Source: Progne subis subis
Taxonomy: Eukaryota > Chordata > Aves > Passeriformes > Hirundinidae
Assembly (NCBI GenBank): GCA_022316685.1
Contig: JAKJHU010000666.1
Coordinates: 1-64,000 of the forward strand
Length of the DNA stretch: 64,000 nt
Direction: 5' to 3'
Shown here: positions 44,700 to 57,067 of the stretch, one piece after another
Numbering within the stretch: position 1 is the first letter of the stretch
How the letters are laid out: each line of letters opens with the position of its first letter
Position numbers and translations under genes: made by a program
Notes under the pieces: generated by a model
Database searches by the model: none
Told to the model about the DNA's origin: nothing
What the model saw: the letters and a program-made list of their open reading frames with translations, nothing else

Positions 44700-47600
44700 G
44701 GCACCATGAGATGTTAGAGACCAAGATTTGTCTTAAAATTCAGCATACCTTGGATTGTATTGAACCTTTGAAGTTAGTCTATTTTGCTTGATTAACTTTA
44801 AAATATGTATTTTGTCATTTCTGGCAAGCTTTGTGATTGGCATTGCTTTACAAGCCTACAAGTGGAAAAACAGGTGATTTGCTGCATCAAGGAAAGAAAA
44901 TCATTGAAGGATGCAGCTAATTCTGTACCTTGGCAAGGATTGAAATTTTTAATTTAATAGACAGAGGCTGAAATCTCAGTCAGGAGAAAAGCCCTGGCTT
45001 CATTGAAGCCCTGCCAGTTTAATTGGAAGAGAGTAGAGCCTAGACAATACAAGAGCTGTACCTGATCATAACAAGAACAATAATTTGAGTTTGGTAATAT
45101 TTTGGTAAGATGGAATGAGAGGGTTTCCAAGGAAGGCTTATAGCGTAGGGTACATTAATTATTACTCTCTTATTTTTCTTGTCAGTCTCCAAGAAATGTC
45201 AGCTTGATTTAACAAATTTTAAAAAATATTTTATTTCTTGAATAAGGTTGTTAATTTGGTTTATCATTTTGGAAGTTTCTGTGCTGGTGGAACAAGACAG
45301 AGATACACTGTGTGGTACTCATAAACCTTTGAGCATTGTTTAGAAGTGTGCTTGTCAGAAATTCATTGTTTTTCTAAAAGATGCTGTTCCATGCTCAGCT
45401 ATCTTCTAGAGCCCACAGTGTGAAAGGAGTGGTTTAAACCAGAAGCACTGACTGGCATCTTTTAGAGACAGTTGGAAAGAGGTGAAAGAAAACCTCTTGT
45501 GTTCAATGTGGAATATGGACTTTAACATCTGATGAACTCTTCTGCTATATAAGAAAATAAACTAGAAAAAACAAATGGAGAGGGAAGAAAGGAATTGATC
45601 CAGTCAGATTTAAGGTGATTGAGATTACATGACTGATTCACACAGGGCATTGGGTGATAAGATGCTCTTTAGGGCTTGATATTTGATGCACTGACTGCTA
45701 CACTTGTGTGGCTACCTAAGACTGGTGCCATGCTCTCTGTCTCTCCTCAGTCCCAATACAGATTCCATTTGTGAGATTCAGATTCTGTTCTGCTGTCCTC
45801 TTTATTCATCTACCATCTCTCAGACTCAGATCCTCTCAGCTGCCTTATTCTCTGGTCCAGCTGTTTAGTCTCCCTTCCAGAGCTCTGCTACTGCAACTTA
45901 TTTTACACTGAGTGGATTGAAGCTGCTTCCTTTTCCCAGTTGGGCTGAATTTAATCTCAGATACATATTCTGGATTAAGTCATGTTAATCCCTTGGTGCC
46001 TAGCACAGGTGAACTCCTGTTGGTTTCCAAACGTATGTTCTGAGCCCTGACTGCATGGATTTATCAAAACCAGCCATAAAAATATATACAAAAAGTAGGG
46101 TGCTATTTTACGTGCTTTACTTCCTTTAACTTCCAGTATTTCTTTATCTATCTAAAACTGTACTTAAGAAAGTTTAAGACCCTATTGCATGATAATTGGG
46201 GCATGTAAAAACAGGGGGCTGCAAGCTCCTCTACAAGTGAGTCACATAATGTAGAAGTAGCCTTAGCTGTGATTCTTGTTCCAGTTGTGTCAACAAAGAT
46301 CTGTTTTACCGTACAGAGACCGGTTAAGTAGATGACTGCTCCTTGCAGTGTTTCCCTGTCCCCTTATTCATGCTTGACTAGGTTGAAGAGAAAGGAGATC
46401 CCAGGTGATGGTAAGTTTTGTGTCTGGGGGAAGAAGAATAGATATGGTGATGCAAATAATGCCCTGCAACTTCAAAAGCACAGGCTCAGCTATAACTGAG
46501 CCTCTCTGACCTCGCTAAATTGGGGATGTCCTAGTCCCTCACAGGTTTAGACTTCTGAAAAACTGTACCTGCTACCACTGCCTTAGTTTGCAAGCAGTCA
46601 TGAGGACACACAGAATGGAGTAAGTGTTCATACCTTAAGGACAATAAGGAAGATTCAGTTATTGTTTTTATCTGGGTGGACTTGTTAGCTGCCAGATTTT
46701 GCAGCTCGTACTCATACCTGCTGCATTTTGCGCTGGGAACTTAAAGAGTTAGAACAACTTTTTTTTTTTTTTTTCCCCCCCTCAGCTGGTTTTCCTTTGG
46801 CTTTTGTTTGTTTCATATTCCCTAAATGTTCTGTTATTGAGCATTGTCCCTGCAACTGTGAGTTAGAGAAATTTACTTAATTTCACCTTCCTAATAGTAA
46901 CACATGACTCCAACAGCTGTAGCTTTAAGAACAAGCCAGACAGTTAAGAGTGTAGGGCACCTAAAACTGTGCAGCACTTGAATTCAGGTGGCAGAAGATG
47001 AGGTTAAAAGTGTCATTGGTCCCTGATGGATACATGCACAGCCTGGAAGCGTGGGTCAGAAGTAGGATTTTCTCCTGTTTCATGCTTTTTTTTTGTCATC
47101 AAATTGGGGTCCATTCCCTACACAGGATGCAGGGAAAATCTGTTTCTGCTGGCTGATCACTAAAGGGCTTTGCCATTTTTTTGGTGCTACTGCTCTGTCT
47201 TATACTTCCTTCTTGACCCTCTGCTTCTTGGCTCCACATATACAAAACTCACTTGCTTTGTCACTGAAGTATAAATGCTACACGGAAATTTTTGTAAAAG
47301 TACACCAATGAGTATTCTGGATATTCAGAAGCATGAAGTCAACCTTTCTGGTGTAAGAATTATTTTTTGAGCAACGGCTTTTTGGAAGATAAATGTTTTG
47401 CTTTCCTTAGACATTCTGTATTCTGTTGTTTAAAAGGTGACCATCAAAACCAGATTCCAGCTGGAGCTGTATTCATTTTCTTTGGTGGTTCAAGGTTCTC
47501 AGCCAGACTGCATTCATGTAGTACAGCAAAGTTTCCGAAAAGGGTACAATGCTGCCTTGGAATGGCACATATACAGTGCTTCTTTGTAGCTTCTTTCACC

Positions 47601-49150
47601 TCCAACCATTTCAGTCCAAGGAATTCCCAAGTTGGATGTGATTTCTGTGTACAGAAGAGAGAAACAAGCATGTATATGCAAGGCTTTAATTCCCTAGAGA
47701 GCCACATGAGCAGAGAGAGAGATGAAAATAGCTGAAGCAGAGTTATCTATTAATTGGAGGTGACATCCATGAAAAATGTTTTGTGCTTTTTTTTTGGTCA
47801 GCCATGCTTTACCTACCAATGTCTTCACAACATCAATCACAGCTAAGAGGTTCTCTGGGAAACCTTTCCTGCTAAGTTAAGAAATGCCAGTGTGGATATG
47901 GACTTAATGTTTTATCCTTCTTCAGAGGGTGTGCTTACTTGATAGAAAGGAGGAAGGCCATCAACAGAGGGTTTTAGCCCTGGAAAGGAAGCAAGCATCT
48001 CCTGCTGAAAACAGGTTTATGCTTTCTTGCTGTTAAGGAGCTGTAAGCATGAGATAGGCAGCTGCTAATATTTCCAGTGACAGAAGAGGCAGCCTGTAAA
48101 TGGCCTGACACATGGACAAAGGACCTGTCTGTACTTTTACCTGAGATCTAGGTTAAGAGGAGCAATCTTGCATGCAAATTCAGTGATGAGAGAGAAGCGT
48201 GGTTTTGCGTGGTGGCAGAGCAGGACCAGCAAGACATCTTTGGTCTTCTGTCAAAGGGTACGGTGTTCCCTCCATGCAGGGCAGGGAAGGAAGGAAGAAG
48301 GGATAATACTGTCCAGGGGGGGCAGGGAGGTCTAAGAAAGATCACGAGGCCACTGATGTGGGTGAACCCTTCTGAGGAGCAGTGATCTCTAGTGGACTTG
48401 TTGGAGAAACAGTGAGTTTGTGCATATGAATGTGATTTGGTTTTCTGATGTTTTGTGGGCCTGTTATAATGCAGGTCTAATTGCCGTCCTCACCTTGCTC
48501 TGTCCTCTATTTCACAATAGGACCTCTGATGAGACCTCCTCATAAACAAATCCAAAATTATTTGGGGCCAGCCCAATTTACATATAAAGACCTAATCCCC
48601 AGAATGGACCATGGGTTATTCTGGTTTTATCTCCAACTAATTTCTGGTTTGTGTTTGCAATAGCAACAAGGTGACAAAAAAAAAAAAATCCCCTATTCAA
48701 ACATCAGCATGTCTAAAAGACTGTAAGTGAGGCATGTTAAAACACATAAAATTATGAAAGCCGAAATATGTTTAGAAAATCTATTTGTTGCAGAGTCATG
48801 GCCATGTGAATGTGGAGAAGCTTGCCTGCAGTCTTGGAGAGTCTCAGAGTACTTTGGGGTTTGTGTTGCTATTCACAGCAGTGTTGAGCAGGCACACAGA
48901 GCTTTGAGGTTGTTATGAATAAGGTGTGGTGATTGGCTCATGCAAATGAGGAAGAGTTGTTAAGTATAGTGAAGAGTTTTTTTGGGGTTTACAGCTCTTT
49001 TGACAAATACTTTTGTTATTCCAGTATAGTTTTGAACCCTTTTCTGTTCTCCCTTCAATACTCCCCTCCCATTTTGTGGTCACTGCCTGGCAGTTCTAGC
49101 TTACAGGACTGTAAAAACGTGGGGAAGGGAGTATATTTGCCCCTTGTAAG
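44700..49150. other. Gene-poor stretch
   Basis: About 4.4 kb of ordinary AT-rich DNA with short homopolymers (for example a T run at 46,759-46,774). The open frames, up to 122 codons, show no domain. Confidence 0.45.
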
Positions 49151-49154
49151 AGGT

Positions 49155-49545
49155 GTCAGGGAGTGGGGGAACACTTGTTGCTGGGAGGCCTGGCAAGGTA
49201 ACATCACACCACCAATTAGGACACGAGAAGGGTTCCACCAATGAAAGGCATGGAAGGACTCATTGACAGGCTTGGGAGGAACCAAGTGTATATATATGGG
49301 CAAAGCTATAGGCTGTGGGTGGGGCCAGAAGGACATATAAGGACTGCTTATGAATATTAATGAGGATGATGTGCTCTCAGAGTATAAAAGGTGGTCTCCA
49401 TTTTGTGAGCTGAGCCTCTGGTGGGCACAAGTCCCATCAAGCTCCCAGCACTTTGTAATTCTCCCCCTTTGCTTTGTAATTGTAATGGTTCAGATTAAAT
49501 TTTATTAACTCATTCCTGCCGAGCTTCTGAGAAGATTTTTAGCAA
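49155..49545 (+). repeat. Probable LTR with TATA box and poly(A) signal
   Basis: It starts near TGTCAGGGAGTGGGG. 'GAGTATAAAAGGTGG' near 49,380 is a strong TATA box, followed by 'CTCCATTTTGTGAGC' and an ATTAAA near 49,494. A possible end is ...TTCTGAAACA. No target duplication was found, so boundaries are approximate. A host promoter is the alternative. Confidence 0.45.
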
Positions 49546-49599
49546 GGTCAAGATTTTCTGAAACATCCAGGCTTGGGCTAATCAGGGCTAATCTTCCTC

Positions 49600-51690
49600 A
49601 CACAGCAACTAATGGTACAATTTATACCGATGCTAGTAAATGAAGAGTTTAAGCCTAGTGCTGTGGAAAATCTTATAAAGGGAAGTATTGTCACAATTGG
49701 GAACCATTGCTACTGCCATATTAGACTGATTCTCAACCATTCCATAAGGGAGGACTGACCCAAACGTTGAGATGTCATGGCAATTGCTGGAGAAGGAGAG
49801 ATCTGAAATCCCTGCATCACAAATGTAATAACTAGCACAGTGTTGTCAAAAGAAAAACATCTAAAGAAGGATACCCACTGCTAAGTAATAGCATAGAATA
49901 TTTGGTGTTTGGAGTATGGCATATTGAGATTCTAATGATGCATGAAGTTTTAACAAACTACTTGAACACATCCTTAAACTGTTTGACAGTCTGAATTGAA
50001 GTGGTTTCATCAAAACCATGTGGTTTTTTTGAAACAGGACCTTTCTAAATGGCAGAGGTAATAAAACTAAGGACAGTGCAATCACCTTCTCTTCAACTGC
50101 CTTTTCTTTGAGATTTAACAATGAGAGATGTTTTATTTATATTAAGTATTGCCGCATGTAGCTGAAAATTTGATTTGAATGAAACCAAACTCACTATTGC
50201 TGTCTATTCTTACTACTGGGACCACTCTAGATGTTCCATTTTCTTCTACTGGAAGCATCTTGCCTTTATTCCACACAGGTGTTTTTTGTGACTAAAACCA
50301 CAGTGTTAATGCATTCCCGGGCTCTTCAATTGAGGAGGTGAGGACTGTTGCAATGTGAATCCTGAACAGGAAACCCCCATTCCCTTGATGTCAATGAATG
50401 AGGTCAAAAGAAAATTTCCAGTGTAACTCCTGTGTAGTTCTTATTCAGGCAGCACAGGTATCACAAGTCTGTGGGTACTGGTCAGGCAAAGCAGCTGCCT
50501 TTTGGACAGTTCTACTTCTTCTGCAGATGGGTAGCTCCTGTTTACCTGTCTGCTCACACTGGCGTCATTTATGTCAAATCCAACAGAGGTTGGGAGTTGG
50601 CCAGTTGGCAGTTGCCCAATGTCTCTTCTTCAACTACAACTACATAACTTTGTAGTTGTCTGTTTTGCTGGATATGGCTGGAACTTAATGTGTTATGCAG
50701 TCAGCCTCAATGGAAGGAAAATCATCTATATCTCCAAGTCTTGGAGACACGTCACCCTTTTCTCCTTATGCAAGGGTAATGTGATTTCCTCCATCTTGCT
50801 GAGATGAAAAGAGCAAGATTTCCTGGGACCAGAAGATAGGGAATGGGAGAAGGGTCTGGGGCAGGTGCTGCACAGTAATGCTGGGAGGCTGCCACCTATC
50901 CTCTCCTTGCAAGCCCTGGCAGAGAGAAAAGCCATGAATCAGTGCCCACAACATCTAAGGCCAGGGAATGAATAGATTGGGAATAGATTCTTCCAGTCCT
51001 GCTGGGATTTAAGCTGGGCACGCAGCTGTGTGGTTTAGCAGACAGAGCTATGCCAACATCCCTAGCAAACAAGTCTTGGAACAGTCAGCTTGATTTTCTT
51101 CCTTCCTCTCCCCCTTGATCACATCCTTTGTAATATTTAGATAAGTGTGTGTGTGTCTGGGCTGTTTCAGGATCTCTGCTGGAGGGTGATCAGTGTCCGT
51201 GTCTCTGCTGAGGGACTCTCAGGGCTGGTTGAGCCCACTGCCAGACAGCTTCCACCAGCTCCAAGCTTGATAGTGACTCCCTGTAGCCATCTGGAGTTGG
51301 TTGTGACCAACCCAGCCCCCAGCCATACACTGCCAAGTATGGAACAAAAGGTTTAATTGCTGAAGGAGCAGAAGAGTGATGGGAACAGGGTGAGGGGCGG
51401 GAGAGGGAAGAGCACAAAACAGCCCCAGGAGCAGGTCTCGTGGCAGTCCAGAACAGTTCTTCTGACGCATGTTTCAGCTTGAAGGAAGAGCCCAGGAGCA
51501 GTGCAGAGAGGAGCCAGGATGTCTTGAACACTTTCAGCCCCTCTGAGGGGTATGTGGGGAGGTGTCGCTTGTGTCTTATGGAGCTACTGGCTCCATTTTG
51601 CCCGGGCTAGCTCAAGACTGCAACAAGACAGGTAAGCTCCTCTAGGTCCTAAAAACTTGGGGAGCGGCAAGGGGCTTTTTCTCCTTATCA
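49600..51690. other. Non-coding, no feature seen
   Basis: No recognisable exon. A splice-donor-like CAG|GTAAGC occurs near 51,630, but no exon can be defined. Confidence 0.4.
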
Positions 51691-52330
51691 TGAGAGAGAC
51701 CTCATCAGTGGCAGAGGAAAAGAGTCAGACTTGACGAGAGGGCAAATCCAAAGTCTTTATTCCAGTCTTTGTCCCATCCTGTTCAGACATCTGCCTCAGG
51801 CCGCAGCTCAGACCACATCATGCCTGAGGCCTCATGGTCTGGGCTTATATACAGGGAAGGGGCTAAAGGAGGGGACAAACCAACACACAATGAGGGAAAA
51901 AGTGGGAGTGGAACAGGGTTGGAGGGACATTTAAAGAAACCAATGGGGAACATAAAGGGAGGGACCTCCTTGTCTCTTGCCCTATCACTCGATGTCCTTA
52001 CCCAAACTCTCCAGAAGCTGAGAGGAACAGAGTGACAGAGAAAGCCCGTAGGAGGGGACTGGGAGGAATGTGGCAGGATGGACAGGAAAAAAGGGCAAAG
52101 GACAAACCTTGGGATTTAACTTTGTCCAGGAGAACAGGGGAGTACAGAACAAACCATTATAACATAAACCCCATGTAACATAAAAATGAAATACAATATG
52201 AAAGCAAATAACATACAGCAACAGGGAGGGAGGCATTAACCCACCAGAAAACTCTGCTAAGGAAGCAACTTTCACTCTCCAAATAAACATCTCTTTCATT
52301 CTTAAAGGCTCTGTTTGGATACTGTAAAAA
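51691..52330 (-). repeat. Possible minus-strand LTR
   Basis: On the minus strand a TATA-like TGTATATAAGCCC (near 51,845) is followed about 90 bp later by GGAATAAAGACTTTGG (AATAAA at 51,756-51,761). This is the spacing of an LTR promoter and poly(A) signal. Ends and target duplication were not found. Confidence 0.4.
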
Positions 52331-54135
52331 TCTGGTTTCATGTTTTGTTTAGCACTAGGAAAACATGATCTTCAGCCAAGTAAAAGCCTGCTGAATTGTT
52401 GTGCAGGATCTAGTTCTCACCTCAGCTGTGTCAGGAAAAGTCACTCATCTCAGGCTTCTTCAAAATTTCTTAAGGATTCTGTAAATACTGGCACTACAGA
52501 GGCAAAATAGGGTCTTTTCTCCCAAAGAGTTAATCACAGGCAGCAGATCCCAGATTACTTTGGAGGTGAGGCCATGCTCAGGCTAGCCATGTTGACCAGA
52601 TGTATCAATCTCAGTGAAATGTATTTTCCTTCCTTCATGGATTCCTTTTTATTTCCTTCTCTCCTTCCCTTCCTTCTTCCCTTCCTCTTTCCCTTCCTTC
52701 ACTCCTTCCCTGCCCTCCCTCCTCCCAAGACGCACTGGCTCAGAGCAATTGATTATTTTCCCTCTGGATCTGCCATTGTTCTGCTCTTACCTGTACTGGA
52801 GAGCTACTGAGCAGTGTAATGGTGGTGCAAGGGGGCCTCTGATCAGATCCTGTCTCGGGCAGTGATGCATGTCTAAATGCATCTAGGCTCTCCCACATTC
52901 ACCCTTTGGCTGCTCTGCATGTGTCCTTCTGCAATGTCAATTACAGTGTCTCCAAGCTTGCAGGTAGAAGTAACAAGTAGTTACAGTAACAAGTAGTAAC
53001 AGGTAGAAGTCTGTGACCCTGGTGAGGTGGGGGTTTTCTGCTAGGCGCCTGCTTGTGCAGTCACCTGTAGGATGCTGTCATAATGTAATTCGTAATCCTT
53101 TGAAATACCAAGCTTCAGCTTCCACACATACACACAAATCTGCTAACAGCCTCCATCAAAAGTGTAAGTTTCTAGAAAAAGTACAAAGTTGCTTGACAGC
53201 TGATGACAACATACTATTTTAGTCAGTTCAAATGGTACTGTTAAACATCACTGAGCAAAGCCCCTTCAAACACACTAATCATGGAAATGTCACTGAAAGA
53301 CAAAAAAGGGCACAACTACCATAAATTGCAGTGATGATGTAAAGCAGTAGGACATTGCTGTCTTCCTAAGCGACTGCAAAATAATAACTTATTTTGGTCC
53401 CAGTCACTGGTGAGGTCTCTGATCCCTTTCATCTCATAATCCTGCTGAGCAAACAGTAAAGCAATTCCAAGTTTCAAAACTGATGCCTTGTTGTTGGTCT
53501 GGGGAAATGCCTTCTAAGATATAAAGTGGAGGATGCTTTAAGTGGACCACCCTTTGCCTCCAGACTTTGCTTACCTACAAATGCCAAGTTGGGCACCTGT
53601 CCTTTCCGCTATGTTGTTAAAAGAAAGCTTAGTTGCATGTGGACTTTTGTTGGATGCCGAACACTTTTTTAGCTTTATAGTTACAGCTCAGCACATTAAA
53701 AGATCTCTTTTGTATTCATATTTCAATCATTTGAAAAATTGTGCTGGCTTTATTGTATATAAAGCAAATTACTCCCATTGCATTCTTCAGCAGGAAAAAC
53801 TCCTTGCTGGGAGCTGCAGCTCAGATCACTCAGTCTCTTATCAGTACTTCTGGCACTGGAAAATGCCATTCTGGGCCCCGATGGGCTGCAGGCGTGAGAT
53901 CCAGGTGTTTTCTGGTTTTTATCAGTCCAGAACAGGTTTAAACAGTTCCAAGAAAAAGGAAAAAAAACCAAAACAAAACAAAACAAATCCAGTTAACTTC
54001 TCTGCCTCAGGTAGCTAAAAACCAACTAAAAGCAAAGGAGATCTCTGTCCTGCTGTCTGTTCATGCTGCAGACAACACAGTCCAGGAGGAGAACGTCGAG
54101 AAGTGCAATTTTTGAAATCAAACTTGTTGCTTGTC
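52331..54135. other. Non-coding with a CCTT-rich tract
   Basis: A pyrimidine-rich CTTCC/CCTT tract lies at about 52,629-52,725. An open frame of 158 codons at 53,542-54,018 (plus) has no recognisable domain and ends in a low-complexity Lys-rich run. Confidence 0.45.
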
Positions 54136-54245
54136 TTTCTCCCTGCTTCGTTCTCAGAACCAGTCTTAAAGGTAAAGAACATAATATCCAACATAAACAG
54201 AACAGACGACTGGAGATAAGAGCATCATAAAGTCACCCTAGGACA
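54136..54245 (-). repeat. Unnamed dispersed repeat, copy 1
   Basis: About 110 bp closely matching 58,975-59,086 in the same orientation. The last 55 bp, ending in CACCCTAGGACA, are nearly identical. On the minus strand it begins TGTCCTAGGGTGAC, compatible with an LTR terminus. Confidence 0.65.
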
Positions 54246-56243
54246 CTCCTTGAGTACCAATAGGAAGCAAGGAAAATGCTTTGTGGACCTCTCTGATGGA
54301 GAAATTCCTTGTAATCAAGAAGCGGGAGGCTATGTTAATGGTACTGGTCTGGAATAAAAGTTTCCATCTCCCGTTTGGAAATGAAAGAACTGGGAAACAG
54401 AACACCGCTGCTTGCTCCCTCTCAGGGCAGGCCTTGGACAAGAAAACTCTCCAAGATCTGGTAAGGAATTAATTATAAGCATGAGATTTACCTTCAACTC
54501 TGCCACAGAAGATCCCAAAAGAGGATTTTGTATAGCTGTGTATGGCTATTATATAGTCTTTCAAGTTCTACTTTAACAAGAAAAAAACCAATAAACCAAA
54601 AAAACAAACCATAAAAGTTATGTCACCTTCATTTGAGAATCTTATTCCACTAGTTTAGTTTAAAGATATCCTAAAGCAATATCCATGGGAAGTTATAAAT
54701 TCTTTATGTTTCATCTGAATATTGTGAATGGTATTTCCATGGGAATCACATGAGTTGGGCATAATATGAGGGAGTAGATATATAGTGTCACAGAAGGAGG
54801 AAAAAGTACAGCAGAAAAACTCCTGTGAGAGCAAAAAATTTTTGTGTTTTGAAAATGGCAAATTTGACTTCATATGCCCTGTGGACAAATGCTGCCACCA
54901 GTGGCACCTGCTGCAGGACTGAGAATGTGGCTCTTGTGGTCAGGAATTGAATCTTTCCCTTTTATGATGCGTGGATTAGGTGCCTGGTGCTTTTTAATTT
55001 ATTTTAGTAATAAGGTAGATTGTTGAGTATTGAAAATGCTTTCTTTAGACCAAAATAAGGTAGTTTAGACAATGCCAGAAGTGAAGCATATTTCTAAAGC
55101 AAAAACACAGCAGAAGAGAGAGATCTGGTAAGTGTATATTCTTTTTAAGCTGCACAGATGGCCCAGCCTCACAGCAGCAGGAGAGTGGGAACAACCCTGT
55201 GGTTCCTTATGGTGCAAACAATGATGACAGCCTTCTTCAGTCCTTACACCAGGCTGAGGAGCAGACCTGGAGGGGAGCCCAATGTAAGCTGAGAGGTGTA
55301 AGGAGTGCCAACAGTGCCATGTGATGTGCAGCTTTTCTATTTACTGTCCTGGTTAATGAAGGTAATGCAATGAGGTATTGGCAGTTCAACAAATTTCCAG
55401 GAATGTGCAAGGCAGAACTAGTAAGCAAATCTGTAAGACTTCTGATTTGTCAGTCATCTAGTCATTGTCTGAGAAAGTTAACATGCTGTACACTGTAGTC
55501 TCTTCATAATAAATATGATGTGGGCACTGTACCAGGATGTAATTATTCAATATGATGAAGAAAAATCATATCTTTATCCTGTTTATGCATCGAAACTCAT
55601 CCTTCAATTTTATTTTCCCACATGCCAAATGAAATTTGATGTGTTGTTATTTGAATATAATACTACAGTTCATGGTATTAAATTGTACAAAAACATTTGC
55701 ATATGATAAGCGTATTGCAGACTGTTTTTGAAATTCCTTAATGAAGAAAAAGAAAATTGGGAGTTTTCTTATTACTAGTGGGCTGTATAGACAGAAAAAC
55801 ACCCTGAATTTCACCCAATGAACTAATAGGTGGATTGATAGTGCCATGATCTGGAACAGGACAGGCTGGAATATATTGATTAGAAATTAGCAGTTTCACT
55901 CTCTCAGTACAATAGCTTATGGGCAACATGATTTAGTTTTGCATTTGTCTAGAATAGGGGTTTGCCTATTATAGCATTGCTTCTTTTTTACAATGCAGAA
56001 AGTTGCTGTCTTTTGAAAATGAACCTGCACAGAACATGATCTGTGTGCATTTTGCAAGAAGCTGCATTCTCTAGATTCTGCTCTGCAATTATGGGTCACA
56101 GTTAATCTGAATTCTTCTTTTGTTGCAAAGTAACTGTTAGCAGTAGTACACAGTGTCCATATACCTTGGATGCTTTGCAAAGACTTGTTTTCCTTTATTA
56201 GATGGAGAATACAGCAATATAACTTTCGTGGAGCATGAAGGAA
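54246..56243. other. Non-coding, no feature seen
   Basis: No recognisable exon, RNA gene or repeat family. Confidence 0.45.
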
Positions 56244-56248
56244 CTGAG

Positions 56249-56991
56249 TGTTGGGGGTTAGGTTTGTTCCTATTTTTTTTTTTTCTTTATAGAATTTTTC
56301 CCCATAAGTTGCTAAGAGACTAAGTGCTTGACCAACACAAAGGAGGTGGCTGAAAGTCGGGAGGGGGAAGATCATGCAAGCTTTGAGGCAGGAAAAGGAC
56401 AGGGCTGGGGGAACTGGGGGTTTCTTCTTGCTCTGGGCATCGGAGAGGACGGTCAGGCTGCTGCTTGCTGCGGGAGGAGTTCACTCTCAACAGAAAGTCT
56501 GGTCCTGGGAAATCTACCATCATCTGCTCGTGTGCCCAGGAATTCTGAGCTCCTTCGCCTGCCCTGCTGGAGCTGGGCCAGCCCTGTCCGGCCGTCGCGG
56601 CTTCTTCGGCACTGCTCTTTTTTGCTACAGTGTGGCCTGACACCCCCCTGCCCTGCCGGGACATTCTGCCATTCCAGCCACCAGCCCGGGAGTTTCCACC
56701 GTTCCAGCTTGGTGCTCTCAGAGTCCCAAGAGATCAGACTGCCCCAGGCTTTGTGAGACAGAGCCCCCTCGAGGTTCCTGGTTCTGTTTATTATTAATGC
56801 TGTAGTTGTTGCTGTTTGTTTGCCTTGTTATATATACTAGTAAAGAACTGTTATTCCTATCCCCATACCTCTGCCTGAAAACCCCTTTAATTTTCTAAAT
56901 TATAATAATTTTGAGGGAGGGGATTGGAATTCCCCATTCCTAGAGAGGCCTCGCCCCTCCCTAGCAGATACCTGTCTTTCAAACCAAGACA
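56249..56991 (+). repeat. Solo LTR of the outer-provirus family
   Basis: 743 bp, TGTTGGGGGTTAGG... to ...AAACCAAGACA, flanked by CTGAG at 56,244-56,248 and 56,992-56,996. It is in the opposite orientation to the 11,566 and 27,523 LTRs and alignable with them through most of its length. The family's AGTAAA signal is present near 56,841. Confidence 0.9.
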
Positions 56992-57030
56992 CTGAGTTTT
57001 GTTCAAATACATGGGAAGGCATTTGTGAGA

Positions 57031-57067
57031 AATTTAATTAATTAATTAATTAATTAGATTAATTAAA
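57031..57067. repeat. (TTAA)n simple repeat
   Basis: Tandem TTAA units just downstream of the solo LTR. Confidence 0.85.

Noticed and set aside
53542..54018. 158-codon plus-strand frame as a host gene
   Set aside because: No recognisable domain, no exon borders, and it ends in a low-complexity AAAAC-rich run read as Lys/Gln/Asn. Probably chance.
55917..56375. 152-codon minus-strand frame
   Set aside because: It runs across the boundary of the solo LTR starting at 56,249, so it joins unrelated sequences by chance.
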